From assembly GCF_042434745.1 (NCBI RefSeq), contig NZ_JBHLSS010000039.1: 64,000 nt of DNA. The stretch is one strand, 5' to 3'. The number at the start of each line of letters is the position of its first letter. Positions within the stretch are counted from its first letter, which is position 1. Under the pieces are notes generated by a model, which was given only the letters and a program-made list of their open reading frames with translations, made no database searches and was not told the origin of the DNA. The stretch comes from Azotobacter paspali. GTDB lineage: Bacteria > Pseudomonadota > Gammaproteobacteria > Pseudomonadales > Pseudomonadaceae. Positions 1 to 8,923 of the stretch are shown in pieces. Position numbers and translations under genes: made by a program.

Positions 1-990
1 TTCGCCAACGGAGATCTTGCGCAGGATACGACGCATGATCTTGCCCGAGCGGGTCTTCGGCAAGCCGGGCGCCACTGGATCATGTCCGGTGTGGCGATCG
101 GACCGATCTCTCGGCGAATCCAGGCCTTCAGTTCCTGGCGCAGCGCCTCGGAAACCGACACCCCGTCGTTCAGGGTGACGTAGACATAGATGCCCTGCCC
201 CTTGACGTCGTGCGGAACGCCGACCACCGCCGCCTTGGCGACCTGCGGGTGGGCGACCATGGCGCTCTCGATCTCGGCGGTGCCATGCGGTGACCGGAAA
301 CGTTCAGCACGTCGTCGACGCGGCCGGTGATCCAGTAATAGCCGTCTTCGTCGCGGCGGGCGCCCTCACCGGTGAAGTACATGCCCTTGAAGGTCTTGAA
401 GTAGGTGTCGACGAAGCGGTCGTGATCGCCATGCAGGCTGCGCACCTGCCCCGGCCACGAATCGATGATCACTAGATTGCCTTCGCCCGCCCCTTCGATC
501 AGGCTGCCCAGGTTGTCGACCAGCGCCGGCTGCACGCCGAGGACGGCTCGCCGAACCCGGCTTGAGCGAGGTGGCGCCCGGCAGCGGGGTGATCAGGATG
601 CCGCCGGTTTCGGTCTGCCACCAGGTGTCGACGATCGGGCAGCGCTCCCGGCCGATGTTCTCGTAGTACCAGTGCCAGGCTTCCGGATTGATCGGCTCGC
701 CCACCAAGCTGAGCAGGCGCAGGCTGGAACCGTCGGCGCCCTCCAGCGGCGCCTAGCCCAGGGCCATCATGGCGCGGATGGCGGTCGGCGCGGTATAGAG
801 GATGTTCACTCCGTGCTTGTCGATGATCTTGGAAATCCGGTTCATGTCCAGGTAACTGGAATGCCCTCGAACAGCAGCGTGGTGGCGCCGTTGGCCAGTG
901 GACCGTAGACGATGTAGCTGTGGCCGGTGACCCAGCCCACGTCGGCGGTGCACCAGTAGACCCCGCCCGGACGGTAGACGACGCTCTCGG
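1..990 (-). pseudogene. acs: acetyl-CoA synthetase (acs) remnant, frameshifted, running off the window edge
   Basis: Reverse-strand translation gives consecutive blocks of an AMP-forming acetyl-CoA synthetase, but in changing frames. From the 5' side these are VYWCTADVGWVTGHSY (about 970-920), ISKIIDKHGVNILYTAPTAI (about 835-780), GEPINPEAWHWYYENIG (about 704-655), DTWWQTETGGILITPLPG, and DGYYWITGRVDDVLNVSGHR (about 350-290). Frame changes fall near 855, 550, 285 and 70, and an in-frame TAG lies at 753-755 just after the TAIRAMMA block. The adenylation core upstream of the VYWCTADVGW block, including the first half of the protein, is not recognisable. The enzyme would make acetyl-CoA from acetate, ATP and CoA; this copy cannot. 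It lies next to intact pta and ackA. Clustered sequencing errors are the alternative, but one stop, at least four shifts and a missing 5' half favour true decay. Confidence 0.85.
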
Positions 991-1254
991 CGCAGGCCCC
1001 AGGCATGGGGCGCTGTCCGACACGGCGACGGGAAGGCATGGCCATACCTTTATCGGCCACGGTCAGAGGCGTACCGATCCCCCTACCCTTCGCTGCCGGC
1101 GCTGGACGTGCCCAGGGCCGATACGGCATTTCAGGCGTTTCGGTTGCCAGACGGAGCAGCCGCGCGGGCCACTCGGTCCACGAAGCGGACCGTCACGGCG
1201 TGCCCGCCGACAGCATCGGCGGAGCGCTCCTCTAGCCCGCTTCCGCCCATCCCG
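991..1254. other. intergenic stretch between the acs remnant and pta, no gene recognised
   Basis: No reading frame here resembles a known family on either strand. By position it should hold the missing 5' half of acs, but none of the expected AMP-binding motifs (such as the TSGSTGxPKG loop) can be found in any frame. It could be strongly diverged acs or unrelated DNA brought in by a deletion. Confidence 0.4.
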
Positions 1255-3393
1255 TCAGGCTCCGACCGGCTGCCCGTGCTCCAGCGCCTTCTGCTTCTCC
1301 TGCTTGTCGATACTGGCCGCCTGAAGCGCGGTGAGGGCGATGGTGAAGACGATATCGTCGACCAGGGCGCCGCGCGACAGGTCGTTCACCGGCTTAGCGA
1401 GCCCCTGCAGCATCGGACCGACGCTGATGCAGTTGGCGTTGCGTTGCACCGCCTTGTAGGTGGTGTTGCCAGTGTTCAGGTCGGGGAACACGAACACGGT
1501 GGCCTGGCCGGCGACCGGGCTGTTCGGCGCCTTCTGCTTGCCGACGCTGGCCACGGAGGCGGCGTCGTACTGCAGCGGACCGTCGATCGGCAGGCCGGGC
1601 GCCCGCTCCTGGGCGATACGGGTAGCCTCGCGAACCTTATCCACTTCGGCGCCGCTGCCGGAGTCGCCGGTGGAATAGCTGATCATCGCCACGCGCGGAT
1701 GCACGCCGAGGGCCACCGCGGACTCGGCGCTTTGCAGGGCGATCTCGGCCAGTTCGGCGGCGCTCGGGTTGGGGTTCACCGCACAGTCGCCATAGACCAG
1801 TACCTGATCCGGCAGCAGCATGAAGAATACCGAGGACACCAGGTTGTAGCCCGGCGCGGTCTTGATCAGTTGCAGGGCCGGGCGGATGGTGTTGGCGGTG
1901 GTGTGCACGGCGCCGGAAACCAGGCCGTCCACCTCGTCCAGCGCCAGCATCATGGTGCCGAGCACCACGGTATCCCTGAGCTGTTCGTCAGCCATCTCGG
2001 GGGTGAGGCCCTTGCTCTGGCGCATCTTCACCATCGGCGCGATGTACTGCCCACGGATGCTCTCCGGATCGAGGATTTCCAGGCCGTCCGGCAGAGTGAT
2101 GCCCTGCTCGTGCGCCACGGCCCGGACCTCTTCCGGGCGGGCCAGCAGCACGCAGCGGGCGATGCCGCGCTCCTGGCAGATGGCGGCGGCGCGGATGGTG
2201 CGCGGCTCGGTGCCCTCCGGCAGGACGATGCGCTTGTCGGCTTCCTGGGCGCTCTTGACCAACTGGTAGCGAAACGCCGGTGGTGACAGAAGCAGCTCGC
2301 GCGGCAGGCTACAGCGCGAACGCAGGTACTCCGGATGCAGATGCCCGGCGATGAAATCGGTGACGCGGGTGGCGCGCTCGATATCGTCCGCCGGCGTTTC
2401 CTTGTTCAGGGCGAACAGGTTGGTGGCCGTATCGTAGGAGCCGGTGGTCACGCTCATCACCGGCAGGCCGCCGTCCAGGGCCGCCTTGCACAGCTCCATG
2501 ATCCGTGGGTCCGGCATGAAATCGCTGCACAGTAGCAGGCCGGCTAGCCTCACGCCGTTGAGCGAGGCCAGGCTGGCGGCGAGGATGACGTCGTCGCGAT
2601 CGCCGGGGGTCACCACCAGCACGCCCGGCTGCAGCAGCGGCACGGTGCTGGGCACGGCACGGGCACACAGCACGATCTTGCTCACCCGGCGCCGGTCGGC
2701 TTCGCCGGCGCTGAGCACCTGGGCACCGATCAGTTCGGCCACGTCGCGGGTGCGCAGGGCATTCAGTTCCTCGGCGAAGGGAATGGCGCCGAAAAGCTGG
2801 AAGTCGGCGCTGCCGAGCGATGGCAGATATTTCTTGAGGCGCTCGACGAAAGCCGGGATGCCGTCCCCGCTGTCGATCTTGTTGATGATCGCGCCGAGTA
2901 CTTTCGGACTCTTGATGCCGCCGAACAACTGGGCCTGTATCTCGATACGCTCGGCCAATTGCTTGAAACCATCGCCGCCCTGGACAGCGATCAGGATGAC
3001 TTCGGCGTTCAGGCTCTTGCTCAGCAGGGGGTTGAGGTACGCGGAGTAATCGCTGTCGCGGGTCGGCACCATACCTTCGACGATCACCACGTCCTTGCCG
3101 GCGGCGGCCTGCTGATAACGGCTGACCACTTCCTCCAGCAGCAGGTCGGTTTCGCCGCTGGCCAGATGGCGCTCCACCTGATCCAGCAGTATCGGCTCGG
3201 GCGTGCTCCGGCCCAGGGTGCGCTCGACCAGCAGGCAGGAGCGCTCGCGGCCCTGATCGATGGGAAAGGGCTGCGCAATCGGCTTGAAGAAACCGACCTT
3301 CAGGCCAGCCTGTTCGAGGGCACGGATCAGGCCGAGGCTGATGGAGTTGAGGCCGACGGCGTAGCCGGTGGGAGCGAGAAATAGAGTGTGCAT
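1255..3393 (-). CDS. pta: phosphate acetyltransferase, long form
   Basis: This 712-residue protein interconverts acetyl-CoA plus phosphate and acetyl phosphate plus CoA in the cytoplasm. Its length matches the long Pta class. An N-terminal P-loop-like domain starts at MHTLFLAPTGYAVGLNS, a DRTGG-type middle domain follows (about 210-330), and the catalytic PTA domain fills about 390-705. The catalytic domain carries QYDAASVASVGKQKAPNSPV and FPDLNTGNTTYKAVQR, both typical of the active region. The ATG at 3391-3393 is the only start that keeps the conserved N-terminus. ackA lies 122 bp upstream on the same strand, so the two probably form the usual acetate operon in the order ackA-pta. A hairpin lies between them. 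Confidence 0.96.
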   Translation of the reverse strand: MHTLFLAPTGYAVGLNSISLGLIRALEQAGLKVGFFKPIAQPFPIDQGRERSCLLVERTLGRSTPEPILLDQVERHLASGETDLLLEEVVSRYQQAAAGKDVVIVEGMVPTRDSDYSAYLNPLLSKSLNAEVILIAVQGGDGFKQLAERIEIQAQLFGGIKSPKVLGAIINKIDSGDGIPAFVERLKKYLPSLGSADFQLFGAIPFAEELNALRTRDVAELIGAQVLSAGEADRRRVSKIVLCARAVPSTVPLLQPGVLVVTPGDRDDVILAASLASLNGVRLAGLLLCSDFMPDPRIMELCKAALDGGLPVMSVTTGSYDTATNLFALNKETPADDIERATRVTDFIAGHLHPEYLRSRCSLPRELLLSPPAFRYQLVKSAQEADKRIVLPEGTEPRTIRAAAICQERGIARCVLLARPEEVRAVAHEQGITLPDGLEILDPESIRGQYIAPMVKMRQSKGLTPEMADEQLRDTVVLGTMMLALDEVDGLVSGAVHTTANTIRPALQLIKTAPGYNLVSSVFFMLLPDQVLVYGDCAVNPNPSAAELAEIALQSAESAVALGVHPRVAMISYSTGDSGSGAEVDKVREATRIAQERAPGLPIDGPLQYDAASVASVGKQKAPNSPVAGQATVFVFPDLNTGNTTYKAVQRNANCISVGPMLQGLAKPVNDLSRGALVDDIVFTIALTALQAASIDKQEKQKALEHGQPVGA

Positions 3394-3446
3394 GGGTCTC
3401 TTGCTCAGACTGTAGAAAACGTGATTCCGGCGGGAGGTCAGGATGA

Positions 3447-3480
3447 CGAAACCCGACGCCGCGATGGTTGTCGGGTTTCG
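3447..3480 (-). terminator. hairpin between ackA and pta, possible terminator or attenuator
   Basis: CGAAACCCGAC at 3447-3457 and GTCGGGTTTCG at 3470-3480 form a perfect 11-bp stem with a 12-nt loop. There is no clear T-run on either side, so it is not a textbook intrinsic terminator. Its place between two co-oriented genes suggests partial termination or a processing/stability element that could set the ratio of pta to ackA. Confidence 0.5.
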
Positions 3481-3515
3481 TTACAGCGCCGCGTCCCGCC
3501 TGTACAGGTATTCGG

Positions 3516-4703
3516 TCAGGTGTCGAGCAGGGCGAGGGTGTCCAGGGCGATCTGGCGTTCCTCGTTGGTCGGCACCACTATGACGCACGGGCTGCCGGCC
3601 GCCTGGATCTCGCCAGCCAAGCCACGGGTGCAACGGGCGTTGGCTTCGGCGTCGAGCTGGAAGCCGAACAGCTTCAGGTGCTCCACAGTGCGCTCGCGCA
3701 CGGCGGCCGAGTTCTCGCCGATACCGCCGGTGAAGATCAGACCGTCCAGCCTGGGCAGGGCGCAGGCCATGCCGGCCAGCGACTTGGCCAGGCGGTAGCA
3801 GAACACCTCGAAAGCCAGGATGGCGCCGGGGTGACCGCCCAGGCAAGCCTCGGACAGGGTGCGCATGTCGTTGGACAGACCGGACAGCCCCTTCAAGCCG
3901 CTGTCGTTGTTGAGCATGCGGTTGACCTGCTCGATGGTCCAGCCCAGGGTGCGCTCCAGGTAGCCGTGCAGGTTGGGGTCGACGTCGCCGCTGCGGGTGC
4001 CCATCACCAGACCCTCCAGGGGAGTCAGGCCCATGCTGGTATCGCGGCTCTCGCCGTTGACGATGGCGCAGGTGGAGCAGCCGTTACCCAGGTGAGCCGA
4101 CAGCCAGGCGCTGTTCTCCACCGGCAGGCCGGCCATCTCGGCGGCCCGCTTGCTGACGTAGCGGTGGCTGGTGCCATGGAAGCCGTAGCGGCGCACACCA
4201 TGTTCCTTGTACAAAAATTCCGGCACGGCATAACGGTAAGCGTGGGGCGGCATGGTCTGGTGGAAGGCGGTATCGAACACGCTGACCTGCGGCAAGTCGG
4301 GGAACAGCGACAGGGTCGCGGCGATGCCGACCAGATGGGCCGGGTTGTGCAGCGGGGCCAACTGGGCGCTGGTGCGGATGCCTTCAATCACCGACTCGTC
4401 GATCAGGCGGGCTTCGGTGAAGCGCTCGCCGCCATGCACCACGCGGTGGCCGATACCGCTGAGCTGGCCACCGGCGGCCTCCTGAGCCAAAGGAAGGATC
4501 TTGCACAGCACCGCCTGATGGTCGGCACCCGGCAAGCTGAGAGTTTCCTTGACGTCACCTAACTGCCAGTGGATGACCGCTTCCGGACTACCGAGACGCT
4601 CGGCCAGTCCCTGCAAGGGAAAGGTCGTCTGCGCTTCGTTGACCAGGGCGAACTTGATTGATGAGCTACCGCAGTTGATCACCAGAATATTGCGGGCGGA
4701 CAT
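3516..4703 (-). CDS. ackA: acetate kinase
   Basis: This 395-residue member of the acetokinase family (ASKHA fold) transfers phosphate between ATP and acetate in the cytoplasm. Visible motifs are the N-terminal nucleotide-binding NCGSSSIKFAL, GHRVVHGGERF, FDTAFHQTMPPHAYRYAVP around the acetate pocket, HLGNGCS, GTRSGDVDP and the C-terminal TNEERQIA. The ATG at 4701-4703 is chosen because AGGAG lies just upstream and translation then begins MSARNILVINCGSSS; an in-frame start 39 bp further out adds non-conserved residues. It precedes pta on the same strand. With Pta it links acetyl-CoA to acetate and ATP, either as overflow or as the low-affinity uptake route, which may matter because the nearby acs is dead. 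Confidence 0.97.
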   Translation of the reverse strand: MSARNILVINCGSSSIKFALVNEAQTTFPLQGLAERLGSPEAVIHWQLGDVKETLSLPGADHQAVLCKILPLAQEAAGGQLSGIGHRVVHGGERFTEARLIDESVIEGIRTSAQLAPLHNPAHLVGIAATLSLFPDLPQVSVFDTAFHQTMPPHAYRYAVPEFLYKEHGVRRYGFHGTSHRYVSKRAAEMAGLPVENSAWLSAHLGNGCSTCAIVNGESRDTSMGLTPLEGLVMGTRSGDVDPNLHGYLERTLGWTIEQVNRMLNNDSGLKGLSGLSNDMRTLSEACLGGHPGAILAFEVFCYRLAKSLAGMACALPRLDGLIFTGGIGENSAAVRERTVEHLKLFGFQLDAEANARCTRGLAGEIQAAGSPCVIVVPTNEERQIALDTLALLDT

Positions 4704-5004
4704 TGGGACTCCTGAAACATGTCGTGTATGGCCCCTGCGCATTCATTGCTCGATGGCCAAACAAATTTTTGTAATTGGATGGTTGCCCGGCGTTCTTATG
4801 GAACATGGGTGAGAATCAGGGTGTTTTCATCGTGCCACGCAGGGTGGGGACCTGCCGTGCTGCTTTAGTCGAATCGGCTCCCGGGAACCAATGCCCGGAA
4901 CGCTGGCGACAGTGCTCGAACCCTCGCCGTAGAGCCGTCGCTGTCGGCCGGTAGCGCACCGCAAGCCGTCGATGCGGTGATGTACGCCAGCGCGCCTCGG
5001 CGAC
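4704..5004. other. intergenic region upstream of ackA
   Basis: About 300 bp without a recognisable gene. It must hold the ackA-pta promoter (reverse strand) and the end of the CitE-like transcript. An AT-rich patch near 4750-4785 is the only compositional feature. I could not assign a convincing promoter or a stem with a T-run. Confidence 0.35.
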
Positions 5005-5832
5005 TCAGGCCGGCGCCTGTCCGGCCCAGGCCAGCAAGCGGCGGGCCCGCCTTACGACCGGGGCGTCGATCATCTGTCCATCGACCACGAAAACCCCTTC
5101 GCCGGAGGCCGCGGCGGTCATGACCCGCCGGGCCCAGGCCAACTCCTCGGCGTCCGGCATGAAGGCTTCGTGGACCACGGCGACCTGAGCCGGGTGGATG
5201 CACAACAGACCGCCGAAGCCCATGTCGCGGGCCTGTCGAGCACGCCGCGCCAGACCGGTCGGGTCCTGGATGGCGGGAAAGACGGTTTCCAGCGGCGCGG
5301 CCAGGCGGGCAGTACGCGACTGCAGCAGCAGCGCGTAGCGAACCTGGTCCATGATCCGTTCGCCGCTCTCGCTGCCGGCGTCCAATCCCAGATCCAGGCC
5401 CAGATCAAGGCCGCCGTAGGTCAGGCGCTCGACGCCCGAAACCCGGGCGATCGCCGGCAGGGCATGCAACCCCACGGCACTCTCAACGGCCGGCCACACC
5501 GGCTTGCCGGCCGCCACCGCCAGACTGACCTGCACCGCGCTCTCTACCTTGGGCAGCACCACGCCGAGAACGCCCGGCTGACGGCCGCACAACTCCAGAT
5601 CCGCCGCTTGCTGGGGATGGATCGGACCATTGATGCGCACCAGCAGCCGGACCTGGCGATTATCGCTCAGAAAGGCGTCCAGAGCGGCGCGGGCCTCGGC
5701 CTTAAGAGCCTCCTCGACGGCGTCCTCGAGATCGACGATGACGATATCGGCACCGCTGGCCAGGGCCTTGGGAATCCGCTCGGGGCGGCTTGCCGGAACG
5801 AACAGGGCGGAACGGATGGGGGCTGGCTGCAT
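5005..5832 (-). CDS. HpcH/HpaI aldolase / CitE-like lyase family protein
   Basis: This 275-residue TIM-barrel protein belongs to the CitE branch, which cleaves or forms C-C bonds of beta-hydroxyacyl-CoA or related compounds with Mg2+. The N-terminal signature RSALFVPASRPERIPKA is followed by GADIVIVDLEDAV (first metal-site region), the RINGP arginine motif, and LPKVESA with its conserved glutamate. A glycine/leucine/aspartate repeat (GLDLGLDLGLDAG) sits in the middle. The start at 5830-5832 has GAGAGG upstream. No citrate lyase alpha or gamma subunits are nearby, so it is probably a stand-alone enzyme such as a citramalyl-CoA or malyl-CoA lyase-like protein. The substrate cannot be read from the sequence. 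Confidence 0.85.
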   Translation of the reverse strand: MQPAPIRSALFVPASRPERIPKALASGADIVIVDLEDAVEEALKAEARAALDAFLSDNRQVRLLVRINGPIHPQQAADLELCGRQPGVLGVVLPKVESAVQVSLAVAAGKPVWPAVESAVGLHALPAIARVSGVERLTYGGLDLGLDLGLDAGSESGERIMDQVRYALLLQSRTARLAAPLETVFPAIQDPTGLARRARQARDMGFGGLLCIHPAQVAVVHEAFMPDAEELAWARRVMTAAASGEGVFVVDGQMIDAPVVRRARRLLAWAGQAPA

Positions 5833-6007
5833 GGACCTCTCGCTTCTTTATCGTTACGGGAAAACGACATGATGCCCGAACCCGGCGACGCATCGAATGA
5901 TCGAAACGCATTCGACGTATCGCGGATGCCGCAGGCAGAAACGAATAAAGGAACGGGAAACCGCGGGAAAAATTAAGGAAAAGCGGGGGCGAAAAGCGCA
6001 TCCCCCC

Positions 6008-6035
6008 AAAAAAAGAGGGCGACCCGAAGTCGCCC
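6008..6035 (-). terminator. rho-independent terminator of the DUF3618 operon
   Basis: Read on the reverse strand: stem GGGCGAC, loop TTCGG, stem GTCGCCC, then TC and seven T. The stable UUCG-type loop and T-run make this one of the clearest terminators in the window. It closes the three-gene membrane-protein operon that ends at 6179. Confidence 0.88.
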
Positions 6036-6068
6036 GCCCATCATTCCACTAGGAATGCAAACAAAACA

Positions 6069-6093
6069 CTTGGATCGAATTTCCTAATCCAAG
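6069..6093. repeat. small inverted repeat between the DUF3618 operon and its terminator
   Basis: CTTGGAT at 6069-6075 and ATCCAAG at 6087-6093 form a 7-bp stem with an 11-nt loop in an otherwise gene-free stretch (5833-6178). It would lie in the 3' untranslated part of the operon transcript. Function unknown; it may be chance. Confidence 0.35.
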
Positions 6094-6178
6094 ACCGCTC
6101 CCTTATAGCCGACGGCTCGCCGCGCCAGACATTGAACCAAGGTCTAACAGGCGCTCCGCCGCGGCGAGAAGGCCCGAC

Positions 6179-6985
6179 CTAAAGCGCCCCGCCCAGGCCG
6201 GTCCGGTTTTCGGCGCTGGCCGGTTGCGACGTGGCGACCCGCTCGCGTAGCCGGTCGGCCATTTCCACGCCCAGCTCGGTAGCGGCTTCGCGGCCCTCTT
6301 CGGCCTTCACCTTAAGCTTGTCGGTCAGGGTATCACTGGCCTGGCCGAGCAGTTCGTCCTCCTGCCGGGTGGTCGGCAACACGCCGGCGATCAACGCCCC
6401 CACCGCGATGCCGAGCGCTCCCAGCACCAGCGGCTGCTCATGCATCAAGGTGTCGAAGCCGCCCCGCGCCTGATGGGCCCGTTGGCGCAGGGATTCGGCG
6501 GCATTGTGGCCGGAGTCGCTCAAGTACTGCTTGGCCGACCCCACGCTTTCGCTCACCTGCTGCCGCGCTGAACCCAGCGTGTCGCTCACCCCCTCGCCCA
6601 GATGCCCGGCCTTCTCGCGAATACCGGCCGCCCGCTGCCTGGCCTTTTCGGTCAAGGACGGCCCACTCTGAGGCGTCGAAGCCTCATCGACATGGGCCTG
6701 ACTCGCCGGAACCCGGTTCTGGCTGGTCATCAGCCACAGCAATCCGATCGATGTCAGCACAGTCGGCAAAGGATTGGCGGCCACCTTGTTGGTCAGGTTG
6801 GACATGAACTCGCCGCCATGTCCCTTGGTGTATCCCAAGGCCCTGTCCAGCAACTCGCCGGGGGACAGCCTGTTTTCCAAGGCATGGACGATATTGCTGA
6901 TTTCCGCGCGCTGCTGGTCGATTTCCTGTTCCAGGGTTTCCGGACCCTTCTGCGCTTCGAGATCGATTCTGCTCTGCGTACTCAT
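6179..6985 (-). CDS. DUF3618 domain membrane protein
   Basis: This 268-residue protein carries an N-terminal DUF3618-like segment (about 15-65: ETLEQEIDQQRAEISNIVHA and ENRLSPGELLDRAL), a likely membrane segment at about 72-88 (PLPTVLTSIGLLWLM), an Ala/Gln/Ser-rich probable helix, and a second hydrophobic stretch near 175-198 (LVLGALGIAVGALIAGV). DUF3618 proteins commonly sit beside YqjE/holin-like genes and resemble the stress-induced ElaB/YqjD inner-membrane proteins; their function is not settled. The ATG at 6983-6985 overlaps the stop of the upstream gene (ATGA), so translation is coupled. It is the last gene before the terminator at 6008-6035. Confidence 0.85.
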   Translation of the reverse strand: MSTQSRIDLEAQKGPETLEQEIDQQRAEISNIVHALENRLSPGELLDRALGYTKGHGGEFMSNLTNKVAANPLPTVLTSIGLLWLMTSQNRVPASQAHVDEASTPQSGPSLTEKARQRAAGIREKAGHLGEGVSDTLGSARQQVSESVGSAKQYLSDSGHNAAESLRQRAHQARGGFDTLMHEQPLVLGALGIAVGALIAGVLPTTRQEDELLGQASDTLTDKLKVKAEEGREAATELGVEMADRLRERVATSQPASAENRTGLGGAL

Positions 6986-7587
6986 GGGGCATTCTCCCGG
7001 ATGGCGGCTTTATCTTTCTGCAGGGCGTGCAACGTGCGCGATGGCTTGAATGCGGACGGCGCGAACTTCTTCCTGCCGCCCTTGACCATGACATAGCCGA
7101 TCACCATCACGATCACGCCGACGATCGCCGCTGCCAGCCAGGCATCCATCACCTGAGCCAGGGCGTAGACGAAGGCCTGCAGAAGAATGATGAAACCGGC
7201 TAGCAGCACTCCACCGCCACCGGCCAGGGACATGACGCCGGCCTTGGTGGCGTTGATCGACTCGCCGATCTCGACCTTGGCCAGGGCCAATTCCTTGGTG
7301 ACCAGCGAAGGCAGCTCCCGCCCCAGTTGGCCGAGCAAGCCCATGATGCTGTTGCCGCCCTCCTCGCTTCCGGCGCGAGCGGTATGCCGGTGAATGGTTG
7401 CGCTGGGCCGTTCCGTTTCCGTGCGTACCGCTTCGGGGCGTGGCGTCGCGGCTTGCGCCGTCTCCCCCAGCGGATCTGGTCGAGTTGCGTCGGGCCGGGC
7501 CGCATCCGGTCGGGACAGGTCCGGCCGGCCCGTGTCGGAGTTGGCCTGGTTCGGCGGATAATTCCGGTTGCCGGTCGATTCGCTCAT
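6982..7587 (-). CDS. YqjE / phage-holin-superfamily (DUF1469-like) membrane protein
   Basis: This 201-residue protein has a low-complexity N-terminus in which RPD recurs (GRPDLSRPDAARPDATRPDP, residues 20-39). The conserved cytoplasmic helix LLGQLGRELPSLVTKELALA (84-103) and two membrane segments at about 121-144 and 150-169 follow. The helix plus hairpin is the pattern of the YqjE family, grouped with holins by fold but usually chromosomal and stress-linked. No endolysin is nearby, so phage lysis is unlikely. It overlaps both neighbours by ATGA (start at 7585-7587, stop at 6982-6984), showing a tightly coupled three-gene operon. Confidence 0.82.
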   Translation of the reverse strand: MSESTGNRNYPPNQANSDTGRPDLSRPDAARPDATRPDPLGETAQAATPRPEAVRTETERPSATIHRHTARAGSEEGGNSIMGLLGQLGRELPSLVTKELALAKVEIGESINATKAGVMSLAGGGGVLLAGFIILLQAFVYALAQVMDAWLAAAIVGVIVMVIGYVMVKGGRKKFAPSAFKPSRTLHALQKDKAAIRENAP

Positions 7588-8378
7588 CGCTTCGTTCCTC
7601 TATTCGAGCCTTTGTCGTTTTGGCCGGCCGGCGCCGCGGTGCCGCCCTGGATGGCGCTGGTCGTGCCCGGACCGCTGCGGCCGGGATCGACGGGCGGCAG
7701 GCCGCTGGCGACAGTCCTGCCGGTGGTGCCGTCCGGCGTGGTGGTGCCCCTGGTCCCGGCGACATCCGGACTGCCCAAAACGCCGGCCGGCCCCGTAGCG
7801 GCGTCCTCCCGCTCGTCGCTACGGACAGGAGCGGACTGGAGCGGCCGGGCCTCCGCCTGCCGAGATCGGCGCCCGGAAGCGCGGGCGAAACGGGTCAAAC
7901 CGAAACCGACGGCGATGCTGCCGGCTAAAAACAGTCCAGGGTTGTCCCTGGCTAGGCGATCGGCGTCGTGGAACAACTGCTCGGCACTCCTGCCACGCAA
8001 TTGGTCGGCGAACCTGAACATACGATCGGCGGCACTCAGCACATAGTTCGATAGCCCCTGCTCGTCCTGCTCCTCTAGTTCACAGGCTGCGGCACGCGCG
8101 CCCTCGGCGATCCTTTCCAGTTCATCCGCGGCACTCCGGGTATAGCTTTCCAGCGGGTCCTTGTTCCCACCCTGCCGTTCGGTTTCAGCGGCCACCGGGT
8201 CGATCGCGTCCTCCGGCGGCTCCTGGAAAACATTGCCTGCCGGAAAACCTTTTCGGCCATTGGATCGTGGCGAGTGTTCAGTAGGTCTGGGCATAGTCGT
8301 ATCCACCTCGATTTCTCTGCTAGCTACTACCGGCTCACGAGCTGGCGGTGGTGCAATGTCGGAAAACAGCCTTCTCAT
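7584..8378 (-). CDS. hypothetical membrane-anchored protein, first gene of the DUF3618 operon
   Basis: This 264-residue protein has no domain I recognise with confidence. It has a charged, proline-rich N-terminus, an amphipathic helical region (about 70-140, with SAADELERIAEGARAAACEL and SAADRMFRFADQLRGRSAEQ), one membrane segment at about 148-165 (NPGLFLAGSIAVGFGLTRF), and a Gly/Pro/Thr-rich disordered tail. The helix-plus-NPGLFL anchor resembles proteins annotated as nutrient-deprivation-induced in Pseudomonas relatives. The ATG at 8376-8378 is chosen for the strong GAGAGGAGGCG just upstream; the longer open frame to 8492 lacks one. It overlaps the next gene by ATGA. Confidence 0.7.
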   Translation of the reverse strand: MRRLFSDIAPPPAREPVVASREIEVDTTMPRPTEHSPRSNGRKGFPAGNVFQEPPEDAIDPVAAETERQGGNKDPLESYTRSAADELERIAEGARAAACELEEQDEQGLSNYVLSAADRMFRFADQLRGRSAEQLFHDADRLARDNPGLFLAGSIAVGFGLTRFARASGRRSRQAEARPLQSAPVRSDEREDAATGPAGVLGSPDVAGTRGTTTPDGTTGRTVASGLPPVDPGRSGPGTTSAIQGGTAAPAGQNDKGSNRGTKR

Positions 8379-8527
8379 TCGCCTCCTCTCATTTAGGTGA
8401 CAGGCCCTTTCCAACCGAGTTCGAGCGAAGCGATAACGCCCGTCTCGCCGCCGATCGGCGCAGCCTCCTGAACTTTTCCGACATTTTCGCAATCCACCGG
8501 GAAACCGTCGAATGAACTGGATAGCCC

Positions 8528-8824
8528 ATGAAAGCCCTGCTCGGACTCGCCGCCGCCAGTACCTTGCTGACCACTCTGCCCGGCCTCGCCTGCACGCCGG
8601 ACGAAATCGACCTTAAGGCCCGCGAACTGGGCATCAACGTGCACATGCTCACCCACGGTGATCCACGGCTGGCCAAAGAGATCTACAGGGAAATCCGCAA
8701 CGCGCGCCCCGAATACACCGCCGAAGAACTGCCCAACGAATGCGCGGCTTACGAACGACGGTTGCTGGAACTAGAGAAGGCGGCGGCTCAAGCCGAAACC
8801 AATTTGCGGTCGAACTACTACTAG
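8528..8824 (+). CDS. small secreted hypothetical protein
   Basis: This 98-residue product begins with a signal peptide (MKALLGLAAASTLLTTLPGLA, probable cleavage after residue 21). The mature part of about 77 residues is highly charged and helical and contains two cysteines (one at its first position, one near residue 71). I do not recognise a family. It is divergent from the DUF3618 operon and may share its upstream region. Signal peptide, normal codon use and an intact frame support a real gene. The ribosome-binding site is weak. Confidence 0.65.
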   Translation: MKALLGLAAASTLLTTLPGLACTPDEIDLKARELGINVHMLTHGDPRLAKEIYREIRNARPEYTAEELPNECAAYERRLLELEKAAAQAETNLRSNYY

Positions 8825-8923
8825 AACAGCCTGACCGGGCCGGGGCCTATCCGGCCCGACATGCGCAAATGCGACGATCCGCCCGGCTGCCACCGAACGT
8901 CGGGAGACAGCCGGGCCGCCCGC

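Noticed and set aside
1108..2286. Long forward open frames over pta and ackA (also 3468-4562)
   Set aside because: Shadows of the reverse-strand genes; no plausible ribosome-binding site or family pattern.
6982..7587. Holin-family similarity as a sign of prophage
   Set aside because: No endolysin, capsid, integrase or attachment repeats nearby; YqjE-like proteins are ordinary chromosomal genes.
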